DNA of 64,000 bases from Acanthosoma haemorrhoidale (GCA_930367205.1 OV884011.1:137119437-137183436); one strand, 5' to 3'; shown: positions 1 through 10,498, counted from the first letter of the stretch. Numbers and translations: made by a program. Notes: generated by a model not told the origin, from the sequence alone.

Positions 1-213
1 GATTAACATATCGCGTGTTGGCAATGTGGGATATAAATATAAAACCCATGAAAACCTTTATAAAAACTGTTTTCGCAGGCGTAACGAAACTTGGGCGGAT
101 GTTATTCCGACTAAACTTTCAATATTTTTTTTTAATCAACATCATCTAACGTACTGCCAGAAAATTATTAAATGAATTTCGTTTACACAAAAAAAATTGA
201 GGTGGTAAATTTT

Positions 214-218
<5 letters not shown>

Positions 219-295
<77 letters not shown>
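219..295. repeat. (GA)n microsatellite
   Basis: About 77 bp of uninterrupted GA dinucleotide. It sits just outside a dispersed repeat (family Z). It has no coding potential. Confidence 0.97.
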
Positions 296-296
<1 letters not shown>

Positions 297-310
297 ACAA
301 CAATTTATTA

Positions 311-640
311 AGATAAAATTACAATCTGCATTTTATTAGGCAATGAGTACTTGAGATAAGTGTCATCATTCATACCATATTTACAATTCATCATTCACTC
401 GCTCATTCATACAATATTTACAAACAGCCCAGAGGCCCCCCAAGTCCACATGGTTGTCACCTCCCTCGCATGTGAAGGAGGAAGCGGAGTCTTGGGGAGT
501 CCCCCACGCCCCTACTTCAGCGGCGTCACTGGATAAGAGCCAGCGGAGGCTGACCAAGAGCGCGAGAGCCACAGTCGCTCAGGACATGATTGGAGAAACT
601 GGCCATTGCCAGGACTCCCACTGTCACTTATTTATAGCAG
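311..640 (-). repeat. Dispersed repeat family Z, copy 1, with a small ORF
   Basis: This block matches 37243-37424 on the same strand and 39750-40212 on the opposite strand. Read on the minus strand it contains an open frame (572 down to 381) that begins VALALLVSLRWLL, which resembles a signal peptide. It continues with CEGGDNHVDLGGLWAVCKYC and ends in NDEL followed by a stop. The nearest upstream ATG in frame is followed after one codon by TGA, so this copy has no intact ATG start. A TATAAATAAG box lies upstream on the minus strand near 630-640, and the far end carries AATAAAAT near 330, so the unit has the promoter-to-poly(A) layout of an LTR or a short transcription unit. The family is not recognised. 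Comparison with copy 3 shows many third-position changes, which suggests past coding use. Confidence 0.6.
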
Positions 641-1469
641 GTCACGATTTAGAGTGAGAAAAAAATAGTTATAATTATAGTTTCGTAGAGTCATTATATA
701 TTTGCTCTGTTAAAAGTATCAGAGGGAAGATTTTTTTTTTTCATAAATATACATATATGTAAGAGGAATATTTTAAGTAAAATAAAGCAGACGAAATGAA
801 ACTGACAAACATATATGACTAACAACTTGACTGGAGGGGCTTCCAACAAGCGATCATTATAAGCCCCTTTTCTGAGCCCTGTCGCCGAAATGTCATATCC
901 CTTTAAATCCTCTTCCGTAGATTTCCAGGAAATCGCCACTAGAGACACTTCCTCTCTTCCCTTCCAGGTAAGTAATGGTTTGGGTCTCCCGTCTGCTCCA
1001 TCGAGTTAATTCCGTGAGTGTTTGATAAATTGCTCGATAGAATGGATTAAGCTAAATATATTTTTTACTCATATCACTAATTTCAATTGGAATTGTTTTC
1101 AAATATAACTAATGTTTACGCCAGTAAGTCGTTTATTTTGTTTATTGAAAAAAGAATTATCATTCATTGTTTAAGCCCGAATAAGGGGTCTTGCATTGAC
1201 AAGTAATTATCTAACAAAGTGCCCTCTTAAAATTTATTATAAAAAAGTGTAAATCAGAGATAAATATTTTTTTTGTATTTGTTTAGTTTATATAAAGAAT
1301 TAATAATTATTGATAATATTATAAATGTTCTAAGAATATCTTTGTGTTTTGAATGTGAGTGTTGTGTATTTGTATTGAATAATGAACCTGCCATGCCCCA
1401 GGGCTGAAGAGAAGTTATGTTAATTGATTTTGTTTTAAGTGAAAGATGTTTGAAAGTAAACAAAACAAA
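641..1469. other. Intergenic, no gene seen
   Basis: AT-rich sequence with homopolymer tracts. The short open frames have no recognisable domain, and I see no repeat match within the window. Confidence 0.6.
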
Positions 1470-1870
1470 TAACGATACGGGACGCATCCAAGGCCCCGTA
1501 ATCGGATTGAGAACACTACATCCTTTATAGAGGATTAAAGGACGGAGCACCGGTTGATAAGTCGCTCCCAGAGTCAGTGTGGATCCAGATTTCAGTTGGC
1601 CAACACGCACCAGAGTGCCCTCCCCCACCGACGGTTCCAACCTCCATCATCTCACCGCCTTATCGGCCTATTGTTTACATCTCACCGCCTTATTGGCCTA
1701 TTGTTTATGTGGAGCACCTCTGGTTCGTCTTGGAAGTCGTAGCAGTGAGGACCTCGCTCAACTCTCCACTAATCGATTACCTGCCATCGATGCCATCGAT
1801 TATTAGCAACACAAGCACCGCTTGTGTCCCAGCTGCCAGCTTGGGTACTGTACTTTATTTATTTATTAGC
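1470..1870. other. GC-rich block of unknown origin
   Basis: This block is clearly richer in G and C than its AT-rich flanks, so it is probably an inserted repeat. It contains a 30-bp tandem duplication at 1650-1709 and CATCGAT repeats near 1790-1800. Several frames are open for 60-100 codons, but none shows a known domain and the openness follows from base composition. It may be the terminal part of an unrecognised transposon. Confidence 0.35.
1650..1709. repeat. 30-bp direct tandem repeat, two units
   Basis: Units at 1650-1679 and 1680-1709 begin TCTCACCGCCTTAT and end CCTATTGTTTA. They differ at one internal base and at the last base. The 30-bp period keeps the reading frame, giving SPPYRPIVY then SPPYWPIVY in one frame. 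Confidence 0.9.
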
Positions 1871-4033
1871 AATCCTAATCTGTAGGATCTTACTCCATTA
1901 ATGTTTTCGTCAATAATGCGTATTTTTTATTTATATTTATTTATATATATTTAATATTTTAACCCAGTTATAAGGCGAATTCATTATTAATTTTCTGCAT
2001 GTGTTTTTATGTTTATAATATGAATTCTTTTCACGAACACATTTAGAAATTATTTAGTAATCTGAAAAATGCAAAATTATATTGCATAGAAATAGAAACA
2101 GGATTTTAAATAAAGCATAACATTCAGGTTGGTTAACTCAACTGTTATCTCTTTTCATGTGTCACTTAATGTAAGAATGACACTTAATTAATTAATTTAT
2201 AAAACTCATGAAATGAGTTTGTCTCTTGGATCATTCCAATTAGAGCATAATATTTTAAGGTTAAAATACCATATTATTTAATCTAAAAATTATTTTTATC
2301 TATTACAATTTTCTTATATATTAAATACATGTGTGCTTGTGGACGCGCATACACACGTGTTTGTTGTTTTATGTAGTATTGGGTGCGTGTATGTATTTAT
2401 TGCTGTAGTAGATTTATTTATTTATAAATTCATATCAGTTATTTTGTTAGAAAACTGTAAGTTATTCTGGGCTATCCGTATCATGCCTAGTTTGATCCTT
2501 GTATTTCAAACTGCTTTTCTCAATATAAGGATTTTCGAATTGAGATATGAAAGGCAAATGTATTTAAATTTATTACTCATTATATTGTTTGTTGTCAATC
2601 ACGCATGTAGTCTCTCGTTACATTAAAATACCTTCATTAATGTTTCCGTTGTTTGTTTGAACCCCCCGCAATTGATATCTCGTTACCTTCTTTCATGTGC
2701 TCAAAAGACCGGCATAATTGACACGGGGTCGGAGAATTACACCTGTCGATTTTTTCTTTATGGTGTCACTCTCCCCAACAACTAAGATTATTACATTCAG
2801 TTGGCTTTTTTAATCCTTCCTCTTCCGAAATACAATACAATGTACTGTAAATACTGATATTCTTTCATTTCACATAATTTGCGTAGTTTAAGTACTTACT
2901 AAAAACTTTATTTATCATTAACATTATAATTTTTTGTTAGTGAAATCTCTTTACTATTCTACGCCTGGTACTTTGTTCCATGATACGATCCTTATTAAAA
3001 AAGAAAGATTTTTTTTTATTTTCAACAGGTAGTATATATACATCTTATCAGTATATATCAGCGTTTGACTAAAAGTGCAAAGTCGTGCATCACCACCACC
3101 AAACAAAAAGATAATTAATTGTTTTCCACATCAAATTAGCTGGAGATATCAACCGATTAATAATAATTATAATAATGATTCATTCATTTGGGAGCGAGGC
3201 GTTTATCATACCCTTTTCTGTTCAGTCTAAAAAAAAAACGTAAAAAAAGATTTTTTTCGGAAACAATTGACTAAGAATGTTTTTATTTGTGTTTGTATTA
3301 AAAACCTATATTACAAATAATAAATATTAGGTTATGGTAGGGTTGCTAACGTAGTCAAATACGTTTCAGCTCAGAAAATCTTGGGGTAGCAAGTGGATTC
3401 ACAGGTAAAAAACAAACTAAAAATGACCTGTTCTTTGTCAGGTAACAGGGAATTTTCAACTTAAATATTTAGGAAGCACAGAATTTCCCGAAATTATAAG
3501 CCGAATTCTTACCCAAACAATAAATACTATATTTAATCTAAAGATTTATTACTTTACAATAATAAATTTATAATCAAGGAAAATGTTACTATTGATTATT
3601 TTTTTTACCAAACCCTTTATTTAACAAAATATTATCTAAATTTTTGCTGAAGTTGAGTTCGAGCTTTGCCACTAGGTTGCCCCTGAGAGTGTCTTCGCTT
3701 CTCGATAGAGGATTTTCCTGAGCCGATGATTGATGCAGCCCGAACTTAGATAAATTGTCCGGAACTTAACTTGATTAATGAACCTAGATACCATATCAAA
3801 CAGAATCGCTGCTTGTACATTTCCTTTAAAGCCACCCAGCTACCCTTAAATCATAACTTAACTCGAATTTTCTAGCAAGCCGAGTAAGTGTATTTGATTA
3901 ATAGCAGTCTTGAGGTTTACCACTCTTCTGTACTCAAGCATGTATTTTAATGATAACATGGCTAACATAAAGTGTATCTTAGATGAGAGAACAGTTCTTC
4001 GTTATTGTTATTGGTATATTATACATATACATC
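1871..4033. other. Intergenic, no gene seen
   Basis: Very AT-rich DNA. The open frame at 2333-2626 encodes a hydrophobic low-complexity peptide with no family resemblance and is probably chance. No transposon terminus, tRNA or splice-flanked exon was recognised. Confidence 0.6.
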
Positions 4034-4220
4034 TGGTTGTGTCAACTTCTACCACGAATAATTAGAAGTTCTCCTCTTCTCGGCCCTACATACCTATACT
4101 TTCTATATTTTCATAATAAAAACGTCAAGCGTCAGTTAAGAGAGGGGGAAACTAGTGCATAAAACAGCCTAATCCCATTAGGGGCGAAGGGCGCGGATGA
4201 GGCCCAGCCTCTGACCTTCC

Positions 4221-4228
4221 TATATAAG
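4221..4228 (+). promoter_or_regulatory. TATA box of LTR-T
   Basis: TATATAAG sits at the same place in all three LTR-T copies (also 38237-38244 and 49648-49655). Its conservation and position in the LTR suggest the U3 promoter. Activity is inferred only. Confidence 0.6.
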
Positions 4229-4256
4229 GGGCTAGATTTGGGGCATTTGCCAGACT

Positions 4257-4263
4257 CTCGGAA
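4257..4263. repeat. Target-site duplication of Jockey-1, left
   Basis: CTCGGAA here is repeated at 7557-7563 immediately after the poly(A) tail. Joining the flanks at this 7-mer restores the spacing of an uninterrupted LTR-T. Confidence 0.8.
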
Positions 4264-4504
4264 GCCTGCTCCCCCCCCCCCACCTCGTCAGACAGCGTCA
4301 TATGCCCAGATGGCATCCGGCAGCACCAGGGCTCCGGAAGTACTCCCAGAGCCCCTACCACAACAAAATAATAACAATAACAACAACAACAATACCAACA
4401 ATGCCATCCTGGCCATGCTACTCACCTTGGTCACTACAATGAAAGAACTACAAGCGTCTGTCGCCGAAATGATGAAGGAATTTAAAAAACAATCATCAAA
4501 ATGA
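4264..4504 (+). pseudogene. Jockey-1 ORF1, C-terminal remnant
   Basis: About 80 codons remain of ORF1, which in Jockey elements encodes a gag-like nucleic-acid-binding protein. The open frame enters from the LTR without an ATG. It contains a proline run made by a C homopolymer near 4270, then RQTASYAQMASGS, an asparagine-rich stretch encoded by AAC/AAT codons, and an amphipathic end (LLTLVTTMKELQASVAEMMK). No zinc knuckles are left, so the RNA-binding part has been lost. The TGA stop overlaps the ORF2 ATG as ATGA (4501-4504). Confidence 0.7.
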
Positions 4505-7169
4505 ATAGGCATGCCATTTTAAATTATAACGTCTGCGGCATTACACCCAAACAAGCCGACGTAGAAGTAATTCTACGGTGCCATACGCCAGACGTTATCG
4601 TCCTTACAGATACCCGGCTGAAGAAAATTCACTACTGCCGCTTCCCGGGTTATACTGTTTACCGTCACGACACCGAAACTAGCACAGGAGGAGTAGCGGT
4701 GTTAGTCAGAAACGGTATACCCTGTAGGAGACTGCCCCCCCCCCCCGTCAACCTAGGCCCCGATCAATTTATTGTAACGCTCCAGCTACAGCTCACGAAG
4801 AATACCATAGTGTCAGGAGTCTATAGAAGACCGAGAGCCGCCTGTGACCCGTACAAGCGTCTGCTCAGCACGGTAGCTCATGACCGAAGACACGTCATTG
4901 TGGGTGACCTAAATGCAAACCACAGCTGGTGGAGTAGTACTAGGCCAAACGTCCTAGGCCGCTACATTACTAAAACTCCATTTACGGTCATCCACCCAGG
5001 ATTGCCGACCTTCCGTCATTTCGCTAACCCAGACAGAACCTCCACGCCTGACCTGCTCCTGACACAAGAGCCGCACCGGGTCACCGGATGCTCCGCTTTG
5101 GATTTTACTACTTCCGATCATCGTCCTGTTCTCTACGAACTAGAAGGCGACATGCCAGAACCACCTGCTACGAGATACAGGTACGATGAGGCCAAGTGGG
5201 ACCTCTATAAGAATCTGGTAAAGTCCGATCTGCCCACAATCACCCCACTGAGACACACTTGGGACATAGACTACGCTGTCTATCAGTTACAGGACGTCAT
5301 CGAACGAGCTGCCGATGCATCGATCCCAAAATTTTCTCCGAAGCCCCCTTCTCTGAGGAAACCTCCGGATCACATCCTGCAACTGATAAGACAGCGTAAC
5401 AACATCAAGAACAGGTGGTTCAGGACCAGAAACAGGGACTTAAAACCGGTTTTAAATTCTCTCACAAACCAAGTTAGGTCCCTGATGGCTCAGTGGAAAA
5501 ATTCGGTTTGGGAAGATCGCCTCACCAGTCTTCACGGTGACCACAAACAACTTTGGAAACTCGTGAAGACCTCTAGATCGAAGAGAAATGGTGTCAGACT
5601 GGCAGTGAACGGTCAGTTCATCCCCACCACCGAGCAAGCGGACATCTTAGCGACCCATTACGAAGAAGTGAGCCGTGGCCAAGGCGAGCCAATAGCAGAG
5701 CTGGACCCCCCTCCCCCTCCCTCCCCACCACTACCGATATCTGGACCTCTCACAGGCAAGTCGGATCTATCATTCGGAGAACAACTGGCAAGAAGACACC
5801 AGGGCAGGACTCGATCCAGAACATCTTACTCAAGCAGCTGCCGAGGAAAGGAATTTCATACATCACCAACATTTTGAACTCCTGCTTCAGGCTTCATTAT
5901 TTCCCTCAAAACTGGAAACATGCTGTAGTGATCCCCCTTCTGAAACCAGCGAAGAGCGGTTATGAGCCATCTCATTACCGCCCCATCAGTCTGCTGACTC
6001 AACTCTCAAAGCTGTTCGAGAGAATCATCCACACACATCTCTCCAGGCACTGCGAGTCAGAAGAAATTATCCCTCCAGAGCAGACTGGTTTCAGCACAGG
6101 CTTAAGTGCGAATAACAACCTGGTGAGGTTGCAACACCACGTCGCATCGAACATCCGAAGCAACAGAGCTACCGCTATGATTTCTCTGGACTGTTCGAAA
6201 GCTTTTGACTCTGTGGATCACTACATCCTACGTCAACGTCTGAGGGAATATGAATTCTTGGATCAGCTGCAGAACCTGATGAGATCCTACCTTACAGGCA
6301 GAACTTTTTCGGTTCGTATAGGCTCTACGACCACGACACGAAGAAACTACTCTGCCGGTGTCCCCCAAGGATCGGTGCTAGGACCCCTGCTGTTTAACAT
6401 TTACACCGCCCACATCGTAGGAGCCTCGTACTCCAACTGCGAGGTATCCGCGTATGCAGACGATATAGGTGTTTACAGCACCAGCATCAATCCCTCAAGA
6501 ACCCTGAAATTCGCTGAGATCGCTAGTCAACAGATCGCCGAGAAACTCGATGCCGTCCACACTCAAGTCAACCTGGCCAAGACGCAAGGAATAATCTTCA
6601 GTTTCAAATCTGGGAAAAATAAACTCCCGAAATCCTTCGTCTTAGACGGCAAAGAGTGCCCTATAAGCAACAAGCTGTGCTACCTCGGGATTACCCTCGG
6701 TAGGCACTTGTCGTTTACAACGCACCTCGGCAGAAAATTAAAGAGTGTTAAGAAGAAATTCTTCAGCCTCGGACACCTACTTCACAGCCCGGCTTTATCA
6801 GTTCGTCTCAAGCTGCTGATATACCAGAGCGTCCTAAGACCTGCTCTGATGTATGGGACCCCTCTCTACAAGTACTTAACTCCTAACACTCTCCTTACGC
6901 TCCAGCAATTTCAGAACAGAGTTCTCCGCACCTCCCTCAAACCCACCCCGTTCGATCGAATGAAGGCAGACGAAATCCACAAAAAATTTGAAGTGCTCAC
7001 TATTCAAGACTTTATCAAGAGAAGGCACATCAAATTTTTTGACTCCCTAAGACATAGCCATAACCCACTATTCTCCGACCTTCAGCCACCACCAATGCCC
7101 GTCAGATGCAAGCACTGCTGGACCGCCGAAGCTTGGCGAATGAAAGACATCATAGAACCAGAGGACTGA
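4501..7169 (+). pseudogene. Jockey-1 ORF2: endonuclease-reverse transcriptase, frameshifted
   Basis: The ORF2 polyprotein nicks target DNA and copies element RNA there. Codons from 4501 give an APE-type endonuclease: LNYNVCGI, then LTDTRL, GDLNANHSWW and SDHRPVLYE. A proline-rich linker follows (near 5700-5740). Near 5788 the frame changes from that of 4501 to that of 5790, consistent with a single-base loss, so the first frame ends at 5877. The second frame contains the reverse transcriptase: YRPISLLTQLSKLFERI, SLDCSKAFDSVDH, GVPQGSVLGPLLFNIY and the catalytic YADD, followed by the thumb and C-terminal region to the TGA at 7169. One oddity is that the usual endonuclease glutamate of an L-x-E-T motif is aspartate here. 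There is no RNase H. The coding remainder is otherwise well preserved, indicating a recent insertion. Confidence 0.92.
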
Positions 7170-7528
7170 CGGACCTACACCCAGCCGAGAGATCGAGGCC
7201 GATCTCCCGGCCGACTCAACCGACGCCACATTACCCCATCTACCTGTGTAAGCAGGGTTGACCTTCCGGCCGATTAGGCCGACTCATTTCAGGCCCCTGG
7301 CGGGGCGGCCGGCCCACAACAAACCATCGCCTAGGCACCCCTAGGCTCAATCCTTGGTAGACTCTCACTACCTTCCTGACTCCATCCGCCTTTCTAGCCA
7401 TTCCACACCCTATATCCTTCCCATACATCCTTCAAATAGGGGTCTCCCCTTAGTGAAAGGCACTTTCCAGCCAAAAATAATTTTCCTTATTTTTCCCACA
7501 TTCCTATTTTATAAGTTTGAGAGCTTAG

Positions 7529-7556
<28 letters not shown>

Positions 7557-7559
<3 letters not shown>

Positions 7560-7563
7560 GGAA
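7557..7563. repeat. Target-site duplication of Jockey-1, right
   Basis: CTCGGAA directly follows the A28 tail and matches 4257-4263. Confidence 0.8.
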
Positions 7564-7577
7564 CCCGGCACCTGGAA

Positions 7578-7630
<53 letters not shown>

Positions 7631-8200
7631 CTGGCGCTTGCTGCTCTACTCGAACCATCGCTTTCTTATTCAGCTACCTCTGCATCTCTCTTTCCTAACC
7701 TTGCTATGTTTTATTCCGGCGTTGTCAGACCCTACACCTTCCTAGTGGGATTCTCTGCCTTCATCTCGCTAAAACTAGCATCTCCTTCGAAGAGACCTCT
7801 TCCTCGTGGACGACGATCACCGGGGCCCTACAAACTTTACCTAGTATCGTCTCCCCCGGCGATCCAGTCTCCCTCTCTCCGGTTCACACTCGCCTTTGGG
7901 ATCCGGACGGTTTTCGCCTACCCTTAGATACCGAGTGTGAATTCGTGGCCACATAAACTACCTATAATGCCTACCCTGTTTCTCTTCTCCTGAACATAGT
8001 ATTTTGTCGGGGCACACCTTCCAAGATCTTATGAAGTCCGATCAATGCGAATAAAGCTGCCCACCGACCAGGCCGCCAACAAAGGTCAAAGACCACAAGT
8101 CCGCCCATTTTATCTATTTCTTGGCGCTCTCCGGACCGTGGCTGGGTTGTAGTGACCCAGGTGGCGGACGTCCTCCACCCTTTTGAGGCGACCCCAAACA
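7564..8200 (+). mobile_element. LTR-T long terminal repeat, right part of interrupted copy
   Basis: Continuation of the LTR begun at 4034. It aligns with 38275-38820 and 49690-50085. Landmarks are GGAACAC, an expanded CT microsatellite, GGCGCTTGCTGCTCTACT, CCTTCCTAGTGGGA, and a dyad made of TTCACACTC (7883-7891) and GAGTGTGAA (7933-7941). AATAAA lies near 8050. The probable end is ACA at 8200. Outer target duplications are not recognisable, so this copy looks old. No protein-coding part of the parent element is attached. Confidence 0.7.
7579..7627. repeat. (CT)n microsatellite inside LTR-T
   Basis: About 48 bp of CT repeat. The same place in the other two LTR-T copies has only a short irregular CT stretch, so the array expanded in this copy. 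Confidence 0.95.
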
Positions 8201-8768
8201 CCTTTTTTCATAAGAGGATGTAAATATCAAAATTCCTTATATATTACAGCTTAAATTAAAATGTATTAATTCCTTTTAAATTAATTGATTTTGTATTGGG
8301 TTATGGTAGACTTTATTAATCTAGTAAAATCTACCAGATGTTTATTATTACCATAACATATATCTATTTACAACAGATAATGAATGTATAATAATTTATT
8401 TGATCTTACTTGGCCTGATTTTATTTTTGTCTTGAGATCGGGTGAAAACGATTCGCGTTCCACTGACCGATATAGATGATCGATCGAGCTATCGATTGCC
8501 TACTTCTTCTCTGTCTCGTCTTCCCCTAGTCTCTCTCACTCTCTTACCAACCTTTGCTCCTGGAATGTACTCCTGAAACATTTGAGCCTCAATATCGCAT
8601 CAAGTTTATCACCAGGCCTATCGGGTCGATTCATCTTGATTTTATCTAATTGTGAATGGAAGAGGGGACTTATGAGGGCTTACTCCCTCTACGGTGGCTT
8701 TAGAGCACAACTGAAATGAAACACACAACTGAATGTCACCAAACCTTATTTTCCTACACCTTCCAAAT
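8201..8768. other. Intergenic, no gene seen
   Basis: Mixed AT-rich DNA with a TC-rich stretch near 8505-8545. No coding exon or transposon end was recognised. Confidence 0.55.
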
Positions 8769-8781
8769 TCACCTCAAAACT

Positions 8782-8839
8782 TTTTTTTTTTCTCTTTTTT
8801 TCCCTGCCCTTTTTGAGGCTGGGCCTCAAACGGTCTTTC
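8782..8839 (-). mobile_element. Micro-retroposon copy 1 (58 bp) with 13-bp target duplication
   Basis: Read on the minus strand this is a ~35-nt core ending in GGGCAGG followed by an impure A-rich tail. It is flanked by perfect copies of TCACCTCAAAACT (8769-8781 and 8840-8852). The core contains GTTTGAGGC...GCCTCAA, a small hairpin. The same core and a poly(A) tail recur at 12272-12321 with an unrelated target duplication. A 3' A tail plus duplications of this length indicates LINE-machinery retroposition. The source RNA is not recognised. It may be a severely 5'-truncated SINE or LINE tail. Confidence 0.85.
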
Positions 8840-8852
8840 TCACCTCAAAACT

Positions 8853-9149
8853 AGATCTGTCTTTGAGTTTCGGCGTGGCATTGGTAAGCCACCTTTTAAG
8901 TATCATTTTCTATATTTAGCCCCCAAAGCTAAAATTGAATTTCTATAACAATTTTGAGAGTCTAATCACTTCGAGATTTTTTCGTTTCCAGTCAACTTTT
9001 GCTTCCCTTCATATTTTCTAACTACCAAACACATTTTGTTTTTATTTTCAAATACTATGTAATTATTCATCTTTAATTTTATCGTACAAGTGTATTTTAT
9101 TTAAAATACCATACAATAGTAACAAACAAACTTTTATACTAATTAAATA

Positions 9150-9203
<54 letters not shown>

Positions 9204-10498
9204 TAACTAACTATATGGTTGGTATTTAGTAAAATTATTTATGATACGGAGTACTTTACTTTATAATAGTCACTGCTGTTCAAAAAAAAATACAATACAA
9301 TCTCATAGCTATGTTAAAACCCTGCAAACTAATTCCTTTTTGTTATCAATGTGAAATATACAGGAAAGAAACAAAGCCAAAATGAAAAACAATCCCTACA
9401 GGCAGTTGATTAAGAGCAAATATAAAATAATGGGAATTTTATACAAACATGATGAAATTCCTTATTTTAATGGGCATTGTTAGGATATTGTAAATGTATT
9501 TGACAGTTACAGATATCCTTAATTTTTTTTCTATAGGATATTAGACTTTTTTTGACTTACATATTTTTTCTTTCTTATTTCTTTCTATAACTCCTCAACT
9601 TCAAGTAATCATAACAAACATCCGCTATGGTGATGATGTAATGGCCATTAGGTGATAATGGAGAACAACATGAAGTCATATTCATAGTCACACGGTGTAT
9701 GTTCGTAGTACTTCCACTTTACGACAGGTCAGAAAAGAAGTCGAGAGAAAGCACTGCTTAGATTTAAGTAAGTTAGTTTGTAATTTCGCGCTTTAAAACC
9801 CGAAGGTGAGCCCCATCACATGGTCTTCTTTTGGTTTGTTCGATTAAAATTAATATCTGATGAAGTACAAGGACCCAATTTTAATCCAATCATCCATGTA
9901 CATACTTCCTGTCAAATAAGTAAATAAATGAGTTTAGGAAAAAAAAGTATATATGATAAGATTCGGGTATAGAATATGATTTATCCTATACAATTTGAAA
10001 GAAATTCGAGCTCACTAGGCACCTGAAGTTGGACTGTTCTTCACCGGAGTCATGGAGTAGTACATAGTCGCAACACCTTATTTTATTCTTATACTGCAAA
10101 GTAAACTATCATTAATAAATTATCTGAAATTGAGGAAATTAGCGTGTATTTTGAAGTATTACGATTGATACACCAATCTGCATTAAAACTTACATAAACG
10201 TCAGCAATGAATTCCAATGTATATAAAGGCAATTGATTTAAAATTATCATTAATATCTGGGGTTGAAGTGATCTGAAAGCTCTTGAAAATATAGGCAAAG
10301 AGAAAAATGAAGTTAATTAGAAATGGTAATTATGAAAGAGATTTAATGAGTTAATAACCTAAATGGCATTTAAAGCCTTCTCTTTTTTTATTCGTTCGTT
10401 TTTGTACAGGATCAAAGGATTTATATAAATTAAATTTTTAAAAGAAACCACTCCTGTTTTTGTCAAAGTAATCGGTTTGTCAGCTATACAGCATATAT
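8853..10498. other. Intergenic with (TA)n and a short repeat motif
   Basis: AT-rich DNA containing an interrupted TA microsatellite (9145-9200). AAGGTGAGCCCCATCAC at 9803-9819 is a motif shared with the Jockey-2 3' UTRs at 10707, 14735 and 21124, so ~9725-9830 may be another eroded tail of that element. No gene was recognised. Confidence 0.5.
9145..9200. repeat. (TA)n microsatellite
   Basis: About 55 bp of TA dinucleotide with one ACA interruption. Confidence 0.95.

Larger units (their letters stand above)
4034..4263 (+). mobile_element. LTR-T long terminal repeat, left part of interrupted copy
   Basis: This is the left portion of a TATA-containing LTR family. Other copies lie at 37435-38820 and 49473-50085. 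Shared landmarks in order are ACGAATAATTAGAAGTTC, an A/T-rich stretch with AATAAA-like sequence, and CTATATAAG. The copy is cut by a Jockey insertion exactly after CTCGGAA (4257-4263). The right portion resumes at 7557. With the insertion removed, TATATAAG is 45 bp from GGAACAC, the same as in both other copies. Confidence 0.75.
4264..7556 (+). mobile_element. Jockey-clade non-LTR retrotransposon (Jockey-1), 5'-truncated
   Basis: A 3.3-kb non-LTR element. It carries the end of ORF1, a full-length but frameshifted ORF2 (endonuclease plus reverse transcriptase), a ~360-bp 3' UTR and a 28-A tail (7529-7556). It is flanked by the 7-bp duplication CTCGGAA. Truncation at the 5' end, an A tail and short target duplications are the normal signature of target-primed reverse transcription. 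The host sequence on both sides is LTR-T, so this element is younger than LTR-T. The clade call rests on the APE-type endonuclease, the YADD reverse transcriptase and the lack of an RNase H domain. Confidence 0.92.
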
